NCBI RefSeq assembly: GCF_032884065.1 | Contig: NW_027062662.1 | Location: 1-64,000 of the forward strand | DNA length: 64,000 nt | Source: Artemia franciscana | Lineage: Eukaryota > Arthropoda > Branchiopoda > Anostraca > Artemiidae | Direction: 5' to 3' | Shown: positions 11,431 to 22,491 of the stretch, in pieces | Numbering within the stretch: position 1 is the first letter of the stretch | Layout: each line of letters opens with the position of its first letter | Program-made: the position numbers and the translations under genes | The notes under the pieces: generated by a model | Told to the model about the DNA's origin: nothing | Seen by the model: only the letters and a program-made list of their open reading frames with translations | The model's database searches: none

Positions 11431-12290
11431 CAACTTTCAACTTTTTCTTTATTCAACTTAAAAAATACAAAACAATATTATGTGCCAACAGAGAGCAGTG
11501 CTTGTAAGGCTGGGGCAGTGCAAAAAAATATAAAAAGACCAATATCTCATCATAATAACAATTCCGAAATTAAACATGGCAAAAAAACAAACAAATAGAA
11601 AAAAAACACACAAAAGTTTAATTAACAAGTATAAGTAAATATATAAATATCGGGCAGGAGGGGCGTGGGTGGCCATCCCAAACACAGGGACACAAAAGCA
11701 AAACACACAAAGAAGGAGTTCAAATAATTTAATTTTCCATCATCAATAGTGAATAATCAAAATTTTAGCAAACAATCTTTAATATTTGCTTTTTTAAATT
11801 TACCTGAGATTTTTCGGATCGATCAAAGAAAATTTTGCCATTCAGCTTATAATTGTTTGCAATGAAGGGTATTTGGTACCTAATCAAAAACCTTGACCTT
11901 TAAGAACTCTTAAAATGAATTCGGTATATCCCAGTCATCCAATAATCCAACCAAGGAAGTAAAATTAACAGAAATTTATCATAGAAATAATTTTTAGTAA
12001 AATTAATTTTTAGTAGAATATTTTGTAAAATTCGGTTCTATATTATTTGAAACAAACCATCGGTTAACTGAGGAAAAACTCATAGTCAAATTTTCAATCA
12101 ATATCAATGAATCCCTAGCTTTAACTAATATAGCTGTATCATCTGCAAATAGAATTGCATGGCTAATATTCTCTTGCAAACCTCGTGGAAGATCTTTAAT
12201 ATAGATCAAAAATAAAAGTGAACCTAATACTAAGCTTTGGGGGACACCAATATCAATAAGACTTTTTAAATTAGTTTGTTTTCACCATTT
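11430..12290 (-). pseudogene. LINE fragment: RT palm joined to 3' UTR
   Basis: 12290-12003 encodes a reverse transcriptase palm segment: a degraded GVPQ-S-LG motif, LLFLIYIKDLP, then ISHAILFADDTAIL with the catalytic FADD intact. 11812-11440 is the same 3' UTR as the nested fragment at 8321-8696. The RT thumb and C-terminus that should lie between are missing, so the copy has an internal deletion. 5' truncation falls near 12290. Confidence 0.75.
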
Positions 12291-12596
12291 TTCTTTGATT
12301 TTATCTACTTCTTTTTAGATGGTTGGAAATACTGGAAACGACACGGGGACGGCAAAGGCAGAGTTAACAGAGACCGTACCGCCTAACTGTTACATCTTTC
12401 TAAAATCAATTAATTTAAGTTTTTTATTTTGCTAAGAGCTATTCTATAATTTCTTTAAAGCGTGCAGAGAACTAATAATTAGCAAAAACAGTCCGATTCG
12501 GCTCCACAGAGCAAAAGATAGCACTGCACAAGAAAAGTGTGTGAGCTGGTAACCTTGGTTGTCACTTAAGTTGGGCAAAGTTTAATATCGTTATAG

Positions 12597-13053
12597 ATGC
12601 ACTGGACGGAATATCGATATACAAACGTATATATCGAAAACGACATTTCAAAAATTTCTGAATATTTCTTACCTTTTTTGTCATCGACGAGTGAACATCC
12701 AGCAGAAGAAATCCAACATACAAAATTGTATGTAAGCATGGGCCATAAAGGTGTCCAAAATGTAATACGGTATATAAATGATGGGGAGACGGTTGACCTT
12801 ATTACGTTTTTATAAACTGAAGACTTCCAGGATTCATACAAGAAACTTGAATATAAAGGAAGTGATTACATTCATCTTAAAAGTAAAGATTGCCATCTAG
12901 TAGTCTCTAACAATAATTTAAAGCTGAAACTTTGGAAGGATAGCTACTTCTTGGGAAGCTATGACGCTGATAGAATCCAAGATGAAAATTTGAGAGAAAC
13001 TTTCCAAGAACAGTTGAATCTAAAAATGAAGAGTCTAAAATTTCAAAAATGTT
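12597..13053 (+). pseudogene. Unidentified coding-like stretch
   Basis: From ATG at 12597 the plus frame runs 72 codons to a TAA at 12813-12815. It then continues in the same frame for about 79 more codons without a stop, keeping a protein-like composition (YKKLEYKGSDYIHLKSKD, then LKLWKDSYFLGSYDADRI). I do not recognise the family. The internal stop suggests a decayed gene, perhaps transposon cargo, since LINE remains follow directly downstream on the same strand. Confidence 0.4.
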
Positions 13054-13059
13054 GAAGAT

Positions 13060-13700
13060 GAATACGATAATTTTAGTAGAACAGTTATCAAAGTAACTGA
13101 GCGTGTGTTAGGGAGGAAAGTTAGAACTGCAGTTAAGGATATTAGTGCTAATGGTTAGTGTTTAGTGGAGGGGAGGAGAGATTCGTAAAAGAAATATTGA
13201 AGAGAAAGATTTATACAAAAAATGAAATGAATGTAAGGACAGTCAGCCAACATTAAATGGTAAATATAAGAGATGTGAAATGGAAGACTTTGAGAAAATT
13301 ACAATAGATCTGGACGATGCAATCGCACGACATAAAATAAAATATTCTACTGGCTTCTTAAGCCATACAGAGAGAATAGCCAATCTGGACTTGTCCCAGT
13401 TAAAGATAAGACCATTCTGCAAACAGTATTAAGGAAAGGGGTTAAGAAGAGATTGGTAGAACATTTTGAGAAAGTCCTAAACGACAGCAAAGTTGCAGGA
13501 AACGAAATAGAAAAGAACCAAATATTTCATAACACTTTCGAAGCGAAGGAGTAGAAGCAGCAACGGTGTTAAACAGATTTAAAATAATGACATTGGGTAG
13601 GCTTACTGATAGTACAGTAAATCGGTCTTTAGATGGTGATTGTGAATTTAGAGATAAATCTCTGAAGATCGCGAATATTTTTTGAAAAAAACGGGAAACA
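13060..13700 (+). pseudogene. LINE ORF2 linker region (between endonuclease and RT), decayed
   Basis: Broken frames give words typical of the segment between endonuclease and reverse transcriptase in RTE/Jockey-like ORF2 proteins: TERVLGRKVRTAVKDIS, then EDFEKITIDLDDAIARHKIK, then RLVEHFEKVLND-KVAGNEIE. Several stops and frame changes separate them. No RT palm follows; the sequence passes into a hairpin-element arm at 13893. Confidence 0.65.
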
Positions 13701-13892
13701 CCTAGCAATTCTAGGAAAAACTTAACTAAATCCCTCTACATAAAAGGGAATAAGAGTAGATGGGGTAATCATAGAGGCAGGAGCTTGGTTTCTGTATCAA
13801 GAAAATTGTGGTTGATTCTTTGCAGTTGATTGTGTATGGCTATGCTGGTTCACCTATTTAATTGGATGGATAAGTAGGGTTAAACAAGTATT

Positions 13893-14070
13893 TAATAAAA
13901 AAAAAAAAAGTTTTTTCAACTGAAAGTAAGGAGCGACATTAAAACTTAAAACGAACAGAAATTACTTCGTATATGAAAGAGGCTGCTTCCTCATCAACGC
14001 CCCGCTCTTTACGCTGAAGTTTGACTGTGTCTCTCAATTCTTATTTTTAAAACAAAGAAGATCCGTCAAA
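13893..14070 (+). repeat. HPR element, solitary half-hairpin
   Basis: One arm of the large HPR hairpin (starting taataaaaaaa, then the aaggagcgacattaaaac word) without its partner arm. 14071-14304 is unrelated sequence, and a complete copy begins at 14305. Confidence 0.75.
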
Positions 14071-14304
14071 AAAGATACAATTATAAAGATAGCTTTTGAA
14101 GAGGATAATGAGCTATATATGTTAGCTGCGCAGCCCCCCCAGGGAGATTGCTATTTCAAACAATTTTTTGGTTGATTTTGAAGGAATAAATATTTAATTC
14201 TTGTAAAGTGTACAATTGGAACATAACAAAAGGCTTCTTTCGGATCATGCACACAGGAAACCTGTTTCATAATTAGCATATATGACGCAGGTCTCAGTTA
14301 TATA

Positions 14305-16049
14305 TTAAATAAAAAAATAAGTTTTTTTAAATGAAAGTAAGGAGCGACATTAAAACTTAAAACGAACAGAAATTACTCCGTATATGAAAGGGGCTTTTCC
14401 TCCTCGACACCCCGCTCCTTACGCTAAAGTTTTTTATTGTTTTAATAAGCAGAGTTGCAAGAAAAAATCAAACTTCAGCGCAAGGAGCGGGGTGTCGAGG
14501 AGGAAAAGCCCCTTTCATATACGGAGTAATTTCTGTTCGTTTTAAGTTTTAATGTCGCTCCTTACTTTCATTTAAAAAAACTTGTTTTTTTATTTAATTT
14601 CTGAAAGTTTTTGAATTAATGCATGTCTGATTTTGGCTCTCCGTACATAAATTATAAAAATAAAATTTGCATATTAATTCTTTTTTTGGCTAAATGGCTT
14701 TCTCTTAGTTTTGATCAGACGATTTTGAGAAATAAAGGGTGGGGAAGGAGGTCTAGTTGCCCTCCAATTTTCCGGTTACTTAAAAAGGCGACTAGATCTT
14801 TTATTTTTAACGAACGTTTTTATTAGTAAAAAAAAATACGTAACTTAAGAATTAACTTACGTAACAAACTTTTATATTCTTATATTTTTGATTATATATA
14901 TGAGGGGGTTGGTCCCCTCATTAATACCTCGCTCTTCACACTAAATCTTGTTTTATCCCAATTCTTTAAGAATGACCCCTGAATCAGAAAGGCCGTAGAA
15001 TAAATAGTTGAAATTATTTAAAAAAATTTTAGCATAAAGAGCGAAGTATTTATCTCCTCCTAAATACCTCGCTCTTTATGCTAGAGTATTTTTAGAACCC
15101 CTCATATGCGTAATAATCTCTGTTCGTTTTAAGCTTTAATGCTTCTCCTTACTTTCAATTGAAAAAACTTTTTCATGTTTACATTTTCATTGTTTTTTTT
15201 TTATAGTAATGCTAGAAAGTCCTGCGCCCTTTTCATTGAATTTCTCTTCCCCCATGAAATATTCCTCCAAGGAAAGATCCTCCCATATAGCCCCCTCCCC
15301 TGAACCCCACACCCAAACCAAAAAAATCCCCCTGATAACGTCGGTACACTTCCCAGTAACCATTACTGTATGTAAACATTGGTCAAAGTTTGTAACTTGC
15401 AGCCCCTCCCCCAGGGACTGTGGGGGGTAAGTCATCCCCAAAGACATAGTTATTACGGTTTTCGACTATGCGGAACAAAATGGCTATCTCAAAATTTTGA
15501 TCCGTTGACTTTGGGGAAAAAATGAGCGTGGGAGGGGGCCTAGGTGCCCTCCAGTTTTTTTGGTCACTTAAAAAGGGCACTAGAACTTTTCATTTCCGTT
15601 AGAATGAGCCCTTTTTCAACACTCTAGGACCACTTGGTCGATACGATGACCCCTGGGGAAAAAAACAACAACAAAAAAACAAATAAACATGCACCCGTGA
15701 TTTGTCTTCTGGCAAAAAATACGAAATTCCAGATTTTTGTAGATTGGACCTTGAAATTTTATACCTATAGGGTTCTCTGATACGCTGAATGCGATGGTGT
15801 AATTTTTGTTAAGATCCTATGACTTTTAGGGGGTGTTACCCCCTATTTTCCAAAATAAGGCAAATTTTCTCAGGCTCGTAACTTTTGATGACAACGACTA
15901 AATTTGATGAAACTTATATATTTAAAATCAGTATAAAAATCCGATTCTTTTGATATATCTTTTAGCATCGAAATTCCGTTTTTTAGAGTTTCGTTTACTA
16001 TTGAGCCGGGTCGCTCCTTACTACAGTTCGTTACCACGAACTGTTTGAT
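14305..16049 (+). mobile_element. Hairpin-rich element (HPR), copy 2
   Basis: A 1,745-bp full-length copy. Large hairpin arms lie at about 14324-14440 and 14485-14600, with nearly complete pairing. A second inverted pair of the CTCTTTATGCTAAAG module lies near 15010-15095. The terminal hairpin is 16023-16044 and the end is ttgat. No open frame longer than about 90 codons has protein character. It lies directly beside the minus-strand fragment at 16050-16222. Confidence 0.9.
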
Positions 16050-16222
16050 TACGCTTTACAGCCTTCAAGCAATATTTATAACCATTTAATTTCACTTGCT
16101 TCTTATATTTTTCACGAGGAAAAAACTGTAATGTTTTGCGCAATTCATTTTCTCGCTCAATTAATTTTTCATTAAACCAATTTATCTGATTGATACATAG
16201 CAAGCAATTCTAAAGAAAATGA
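16050..16222 (-). other. Unidentified 57-codon open stretch between two insertions
   Basis: The minus frame from 16203 has protein-like composition (INQINWFNEKLIERENEL, then FPREKYKKQVKLNGY). It ends exactly where HPR copy 2 begins, and its upstream side is cut by the LINE tail at 16223. It may belong to the Polinton remains upstream, but I cannot assign it. Confidence 0.35.
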
Positions 16223-16249
16223 ATAGATAGATAGATAGATAGATAGATA
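16223..16249. repeat. (GATA)n microsatellite, LINE 3' tail
   Basis: About seven units of GATA. On the minus strand this is a (TATC)n run directly after the 3' UTR of the LINE ORF at 16391-17674, so it is best read as that LINE's simple-repeat tail. Confidence 0.85.
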
Positions 16250-16390
16250 AGTGTATTTCAAAAAACCCGTGGGCCATATACACAAAAATATAAATAAATA
16301 ACAAACAAGCAAGGAAATTAACAACAGTACGAACACGCAAAAAAAGAATTCAATGCAAAAAGTACCTAATCTAACTACAAAAGAAATTAA

Positions 16391-17674
16391 TCATATAAAA
16401 CTTTTTCTTCTTATTAAAGATTTATCTACATATACTCCCACTCGAAATATTGTGGTTGGGTTACTATTTTGTAAAATACCTGGAAGCATCAAATTAACCC
16501 CATGGAAATAAATTTCCCGTAAATCCAAGAGCACCGGGCATTTCTGGAGAAAATGATCCAAGTCTTCATCATCATCTTTACAAAGGGGACAAACATACCG
16601 CCTATCAGGACCAACTATCATTTTATTTTTGTCGAATGTTTTTTGCCTGTTCTGGATTGGAAGACAATTTGCCCTAAGCTGAATCCAACGACGTAGAATC
16701 ATAGCCGGTAAGTTAAATTTGAAATAAACTTCCTCCCCAAAACTAAGTTTTGCCTGATTATAATGTTGCAGGGTTGTAGAATCAAAAACCAGCCCTTGCC
16801 AATGCTGAATTTCCTGACTCTCTAATATAAATCGTACCTGGCTTTCTAAATTTGTTGGTACATCACGAGAGCAAAGACCATTATTCCATAAATAAGGCAT
16901 TCCTACTTTTTCTAGTAATGATTTAATTTGGAATGGCCACGAGGTTTTTAAACCACATTTCAACATCTCTTCATATGCCGCTCTTACTAGTCTATCTTCA
17001 TTACTCTTAGTTAACTTCAACCAGAATCTAAGCATTAAAATATACCTACGTAGCTTTAAAGAAAACAGGCCCATATCACCTTTCAGAATCTGTGAATGAG
17101 TTGTCTGATGTAGACCAAACACTCTTTTATAATACTGGAGCTCAAGGGACTCCAGTTGCTGCACCGTTTCTCCACCCCATATCTCTGCTCCATATTCTAT
17201 CACGGGTAAAATTTTTGTGTTAAATATTCTTTTATGCATTTTTAGGTTTTTGATCCCCATTATCGTCGGGTTTCTAAATATAGCTGACATGGCCACCCTA
17301 CCTCTCTTAATTATTTCATCAACATGACTCCTTAGGCTTCCATTATCCGATAAGATAAAGCCTAAATATTTTATTCTTTTACTTATAAATAGTTCCTTAT
17401 TATTAAATTTAAATGTATATTTTTCATCGTCCCCAACCTTCCTTTTTTTAAAAATAACAACTTCGCTCTTTTCAGTACTCAGCCTTAACTTTTTTATATG
17501 CAAATATTCTTCTATGAGATTCAAAAGAGTCTGTAGATCTTGCGGTTTATTAGCCACCAAAGCAATATCATCTGCAAATAATAAGAGAGATAGTTTTTGA
17601 GTCCCTAGGCTAACTTTCGGAGCCCATCTATTCTCTAGAAAATTAACAACATCATTAATAAAAATATTAAACAT
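16391..17674 (-). CDS. LINE reverse transcriptase, C-terminal two thirds
   Basis: A 427-codon frame without stops. It starts inside the RT domain at MFNIFINDVVNF (the end of the QG-LSP-LLF motif), then carries LLLFADDIALVA with the catalytic FADD at residues ~33-36, the KYLGF motif at ~101-105, a thumb region, and a C-terminal finger CPLCKDDDEDLDHFLQKC (C-x2-C-x8-H-x4-C) near residue 365. Endonuclease and fingers are missing: the copy is 5'-truncated near 17690, where Polinton-like sequence begins. The first Met is just the first ATG after truncation. No stop or frameshift in 1.28 kb suggests a recent insertion. The GATA tail lies 140 bp downstream. Confidence 0.88.
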   Translation of the reverse strand: MFNIFINDVVNFLENRWAPKVSLGTQKLSLLLFADDIALVANKPQDLQTLLNLIEEYLHIKKLRLSTEKSEVVIFKKRKVGDDEKYTFKFNNKELFISKRIKYLGFILSDNGSLRSHVDEIIKRGRVAMSAIFRNPTIMGIKNLKMHKRIFNTKILPVIEYGAEIWGGETVQQLESLELQYYKRVFGLHQTTHSQILKGDMGLFSLKLRRYILMLRFWLKLTKSNEDRLVRAAYEEMLKCGLKTSWPFQIKSLLEKVGMPYLWNNGLCSRDVPTNLESQVRFILESQEIQHWQGLVFDSTTLQHYNQAKLSFGEEVYFKFNLPAMILRRWIQLRANCLPIQNRQKTFDKNKMIVGPDRRYVCPLCKDDDEDLDHFLQKCPVLLDLREIYFHGVNLMLPGILQNSNPTTIFRVGVYVDKSLIRRKSFI

Positions 17675-17929
17675 AAATAAAAATATGCAGTTTTATAATC
17701 AGCCTTTCTTTCTACTATTCTCAGATATTTTTCAAGTATTTCAATCAGAACTGCAACAAGACTTAAAGAAGCAAGGTGTAACATAGCAAAAGCAGACAAA
17801 CCTAAAACACTAAGCATAAATTAGAATAGTAAAAAATCATTTCTAACGTTTCCATAATATTTAAAACTTCTACGATAAACAAATAATCTCCTTTCTATTT
17901 CTTCTTCCATTTATATTTGAAGATAAAAT

Positions 17930-18315
17930 GTAAGTAAAATTGTGTCGATTTTCTCTAAAATCTTCTTCTTATATAGTTAAATCACAAATGGCCAACATTC
18001 AAACCGTTAAAATTTTGGACTTCATTAGAATGATAGGCAATTTACTTATTTCAAGGCTTTAAGTAATTGATGATTTCATTGTAAGGTTGGTTTTCAAAAG
18101 AATCATGAAATTCTAAAAAATGAGTGGCTTGGATCATTGAAATAACAAGTCAAATACGTCCTAGACGATCCCATACAGTCATAATTGATTGCACCACATT
18201 CATTTTTTTTATTTTATTTAGTAATTTATCTTGAGAAAGAACGCCTCGAAAATAAGGAATATGAACTAATTCATTCAATATATTAATATTTGGCAATTGT
18301 ATTATTTTTGAAACT
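17930..18315 (-). pseudogene. Polinton adenain-like cysteine protease, decayed
   Basis: The minus strand gives NEFIHIPYFRGVLSQDKLLNK, then broken pieces HDSFENQPYNEIINYL and HSNEVQNFNGLNVGHL. These match the order of the adenovirus-type Ulp1-like protease of Polintons: the RGV-DLP start, the FDSFG strand and the N-CGH active-site strand. The catalytic Cys position reads Val, and at least three stops occur. In Polintons this enzyme is thought to mature capsid proteins; here it is dead. 17690-17929 between it and the LINE holds an unassigned hydrophobic open stretch. Confidence 0.65.
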
Positions 18316-19690
18316 TTCTGACGTTCCCCGTTTTAGGAAGCGAGAATCCTTTGAATTGTGAAATCTCAGCTTTAGCGACTTTTCTGGATCTTCCACACTG
18401 TTCAGGTACTTTAACTCCTTCTACTTGTATTTTCTTGGGTCTACCATGATTTTTGGAAGCTTTAACAACCACTTCCAATCCATATCCAACAATTTTGTGT
18501 GTACCGGGTAATTTCAAACCTCACCCTTTCGGTTAAAGTCCCCGGTAATGTTAAACCTTCAGCTTAAGCATTTGAAGAATCAGTAATCTTATCCAAAATT
18601 GTCTTTCCAGCATATGTACCTAATGCAGCTGCACCACCATTTTGAGTTAGTTGTTGAAACGATATCATCATATAGACATCTTTATTCTTTACTGTCCCTT
18701 GTTCAATTTGTTTTCATACAAGCAATTTTTAACAGGTTCTGTAACAAAAATAATACTTTCTATTCGAATGCAGTAATTTTCTTTTTTCTTAAGACATCTG
18801 TTCATTTTTACTTTTTGAAGAGGGGATAAATGAATTGTATATTGAATACAGTCACTTTTTTATATCGATTTCAAATTTATCAAGAAAAGATAAGAACGAT
18901 ATCTTGAATGATTTCGAAGCAGTTTTTATAGGGTAAATCAGTATGGGATCCTGTATTTTTAGTTTTATATTTTTCAAGCTTTGTTACCTGTCTTTTATGA
19001 AGTAATAGTTTAAAAATCTATCGTTCATTCACTTCTGTATCTGTTACTCGCACTTTAAATTTTCGTTTTGCATCGAAACATGTTTTTAATTTTTTGTTTT
19101 AGAAATTCTGATAAATAAAGTGTATACTCTTCCATTTATTAGAGGATTATTTTTATAGATAAAATTCCAAGGTAAAGATTTTTGCAACACTCTTTTGAAA
19201 ATAACATAGACTTGATTTTTACTTCCAACTTCCTTTCATTCTCTTTTGAAATGCTTCATCGGGATCTTTTTCTAGTACATTCATTATAAGATTCTCGAAA
19301 TTATCTAAACGTTCAGATAACAGAATAACGTCAAATAACTTCAGATGCATAACGGTCAGATAACAGCATAACTAATAGTCCTTTGTCATCAACTCTGGTC
19401 AACATATTGCCAGGTGATGGATAAATTTTAGTTAATTTATTAATATTCTCATTTGAATACTGATTTGTAAGAATTTGTTGGTTAACAACTTCATGCTTGA
19501 AATTGTTTAAATAATTTATAAATCTTGTAAATTCATAGCACCTTTCTCTGATTTTGGAACACCTGGATTATTTAATCGTTTCAATTGTAAATCAAGATTA
19601 ACATTATCATCCAGGAATCTGCTTTCGTTACTTGTATGCTTCCAATATTTACTTACTAAACTTCCAAACTTGTTCATTTAGTATACGCAA
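18316..19690 (-). pseudogene. Decayed Polinton segment, unassigned ORFs
   Basis: Several broken minus-strand frames. One begins NKFGSLVSKYWKHTSNES and holds LDDNVNLDLQLKRLNNPG at 19678-19550. Another reads QNGGAAALGTYAGKTILDKI near 18640-18590. A third carries two LPGT words near 18540-18480, then GFSLPKTGN near 18330. Position between ATPase and protease suggests structural or accessory genes, but I cannot name them. Stops interrupt every 40-90 codons. Confidence 0.45.
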
Positions 19691-19934
19691 ATTTTATTAA
19701 GTGAATATCTAAGTTCTCTCTGTACTTGAAAGACCCACCCTTTGCTTTCAAACCAATTAGTAAAAATCCGTGATTCTTCATTGCTTCTTTAAAATAGTTG
19801 ATACATTTTTTTCCTAAGTCAGATGCATGGTATTGTCTAATTTTATCTATTTTTTTGGATTACAACACTTCTTTCTTCCTTTTGGACTACAAATTTTGAC
19901 ACTTGGGATCTACATCATCTACATTAATGATATC

Positions 19935-20245
19935 GCTGTTATGAGTATTCGCAACCAAAAGATCTATGGTAGTTTTTCTTCCAAGATATTCATGTTAATC
20001 ATTAGATCTCTATATTTATCTTCTTCAAGATCTTTGGAATACACATACATGTTTTGAAACTATAGGTAATCAAAAATCAAGTTCAAGAGTAAATCGGTTT
20101 TACAACATCCAGAGTTACCATAAATCAATAGTCGAAACGGCGATTGAGGTGCATGTTTATTATCAAAACAACCTTTATTTTTTCCACATTTATATACTTT
20201 AATAGGGGCTTTTTCATCCATTAACTTGGTCTTTATTAAGACCAA
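19935..20245 (-). pseudogene. Polinton FtsK/HerA-type packaging ATPase, N-terminal part
   Basis: The open frame 20245-20060 leads into PFRLLIYGNSGCCKTDLLLNL, a Walker A motif in which the usual G-x-G-K-T/S reads G-C-C-K-T. About 15 codons on, in another frame, follows VYVYSKDLEEDKYRDLM, the conserved strand after Walker A in the A32-like ATPases of Polintons and adintoviruses. A stop and a frame change lie between them. The Walker B region is not recognisable. This family powers packaging of DNA into capsids. Confidence 0.7.
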
Positions 20246-20534
20246 GTTATATACTTTATATAACTATAATATAAAATTATTATAATTTTTATAATATTAT
20301 ATAAAATTATATACTTTATTTTTTCTTTATTAAGAAAAATTAAACTATAAAGCCTATAGTTTTGAAGCTTATAACTTTGAAGCTTATTGCTTTGAAGTTT
20401 GTAGCTTTGAAACTTATAGCTATGAAAACTCATAACTTTAAAGCTTAACTTTAATTATGAAGCTTAAATTCAATCCTAAGTAGCTTAACTATAATACCCT
20501 CAATTAGCTTAATAATACTTTAACTAGTTTAGAG

Positions 20535-21205
20535 CTTCAAAATATTGTATCCCCAGTGTACCGACTTTACTTTATTTTTCAAAATCTTTCTTTTAGTGTC
20601 ATTAGAGTCTAGAGCTTTATTTTTTTTTTCTAAGAACATTTTATGTTTATTTGCTCTTAAAGTATAAAGTTTCTGACAGAGAGCTTCTGATAAGCTTCCC
20701 ACTTTTCCGAAGAATATACCTTTATAATTGTGTAATGTTATTTTATCTTCAACGATATTCGTTTTGATACCTTTCAATTTTTCCTTGCCTCGGTTTCATC
20801 GTCACCCTCTTTTGAACAAGCATACATTTTCTCAGACCTAAAAATTCAAACATCATTTTTCCAGATAATTCATCCTTCATCATACCTATCACTTTTTATT
20901 GTCTGCAGAGAATTAGCAAGTGTTATCTATTTTATAATCCGAATTATCGGATTTTTCTTGAAGGTCAGCTTTAATGTCTTCATAAAAATCGTCCATTCGA
21001 ATATCATAAATAAAACTATATGTATCCATATGAAATAAGTCGAAGTTTTCACTATATCTTGGTTTCATGTATTCATAATGAAATTCATGCATCAGTAACT
21101 TAGATAACTCTAATGCAGGAAATCCAATATAAATAGTTTTATCTAGAGTTATTTTTGACTTGGGTATTCTGGCTACCGAGAAATTCTCGCTAAAAATCAT
21201 TCTCG
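20535..21205 (-). pseudogene. Polinton protein-primed DNA polymerase B, C-terminal part
   Basis: 21200-20913 reads through TIYIGFPALELSKLLMHEFHY and then FHMDTYSFIYDI. This is the palm motif C region, where the family has Y-x-DTDS; here the second catalytic Asp is Tyr. FYEDIKADLQEKSDNSDY follows, as in Polinton PolB. After stops, a second piece (about 20890-20535) gives MMKDELSGKMMFEFLGLR and finally VHWGYNIL, matching the usual C-terminal PWGHY word. The upstream part is lost in the assembly gap. The order PolB, ATPase, protease on one strand supports a single decayed Polinton. The 290 bases at 20246-20534 are AT-rich with a repeated agcttat/gaagctt pattern. Confidence 0.78.
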
Positions 21206-21253
21206 ATCTAAAGTTATGTTTTTTAATTATTTATTTTGTCTTTGTTCATCGCT

Positions 21254-21353
21254 NNNNNNNNNNNNNNNNNNNNNNNNNNNNNNNNNNNNNNNNNNNNNNN
21301 NNNNNNNNNNNNNNNNNNNNNNNNNNNNNNNNNNNNNNNNNNNNNNNNNNNNN
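21254..21353. other. Assembly gap (100 N)
   Basis: One hundred N, probably a scaffolding placeholder of unknown true size. Polinton sequence lies on its left, HPR-type sequence on its right. Confidence 0.99.
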
Positions 21354-22110
21354 ATTTTGTCCCAATTCTTTAATCACAAAGTTGTACCCTTGAATCACAA
21401 AGGTTGTAGAATAAATATTTGAAATTTGTAAAAATACTTTAGCGTAAAGAGCAAGGTGTTGTGGAGGAGACGGACTCTCTTATATACGTAATATTTTCTG
21501 TTCGTTTTAAGTTTTAATGCTGCTTATTACTTTCAGTTGAAAAAAATGTATTTATTTTCTCTTTGTTTTTTTTTTTTATTTTAAATAATGCTAGAAAACC
21601 CTGCGCCCCTTCATGGAAATTATCTTCCCTCATGATAAATTCCTCCATGGAAATATACTCCCACGTGACACCCTACCCTCGATAGATCTATAAAAAAATT
21701 GACTTGTTATGCTGATTCCAAATATACAACTTTAGTCTTACCCATTAAAAGCCACGAGCGTGACTAACCTCATATCAAAAAAAGGGAAAGACCCCCCACA
21801 AGTAGTAGAATTTTAATGGAAACCACACCATCAGATTCTGCAAAAATGTGGAATTTTTAGTTTTTGCCAGAAGAAAGATCACGGATGCGTGTTTATGTTT
21901 TTGTTTTTTGTTTCCCCCAGGGGTTATTACATCGACTCGGTGGGCCTAGAATGTCGGAACAGGGCTCATTCTAAAAATGTTGAAAAACTTTGGAGTGAAG
22001 GGCGAGGTGCTGAGGAGGGGGTAATCCAACTCATATACGTAATAATTTCTGTTCATCTTAAGTTTTAATATTGCTCCTTGCTTTCAGCTGAAAAAACTTG
22101 TTTTCTTAAA
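21354..22110. repeat. Scrambled HPR-type fragments
   Basis: 21354-21670 is an internal HPR piece in plus orientation (gtcccaattctttaa through the CTCTTTACGC-like module and the tcttcccccatga-like stretch). 21690-21970 is another internal piece in the opposite orientation (caccatcagattctgc, ttgccagaag). 21971-22110 is again plus-like. The 380 bases to 22491 contain nothing recognised. Confidence 0.7.
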
Positions 22111-22491
22111 TTTAATGAATACAGGAAAACTATAAAATATGACTATATTGATGTAAAAAAGAAATAGATTATTAGGTCTACATTTGGGATCGTCAGGAGG
22201 AGGGTTGGGTATACCTGCAGGGGAATTTATTAGTTCAGTTGGAAAGTGCATAAAAAATGATGGACTACTGTTTTTACCCTGTCCCTCAGGCAGAAATGGG
22301 GCAGTAATGTGGCAGTAATCCCGTTAGTAGTGACCGGAGATTTGACCAGGGTCATCACAAATTTTCTTTGAATATACTGCAGTCGTTAATTCGCAAATAT
22401 ATATCCAGCAGAAAGCAGATATGGCTTATAAGACCGGATAGCGGAAATTATGGTGAATAACGACTAAAAAAGCACGGTCTTTAAACATTAA

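Noticed and set aside
14623..15580. Several 60-90 codon frames inside HPR copies
   Set aside because: The same frames are broken differently in each copy, so they are not conserved proteins.
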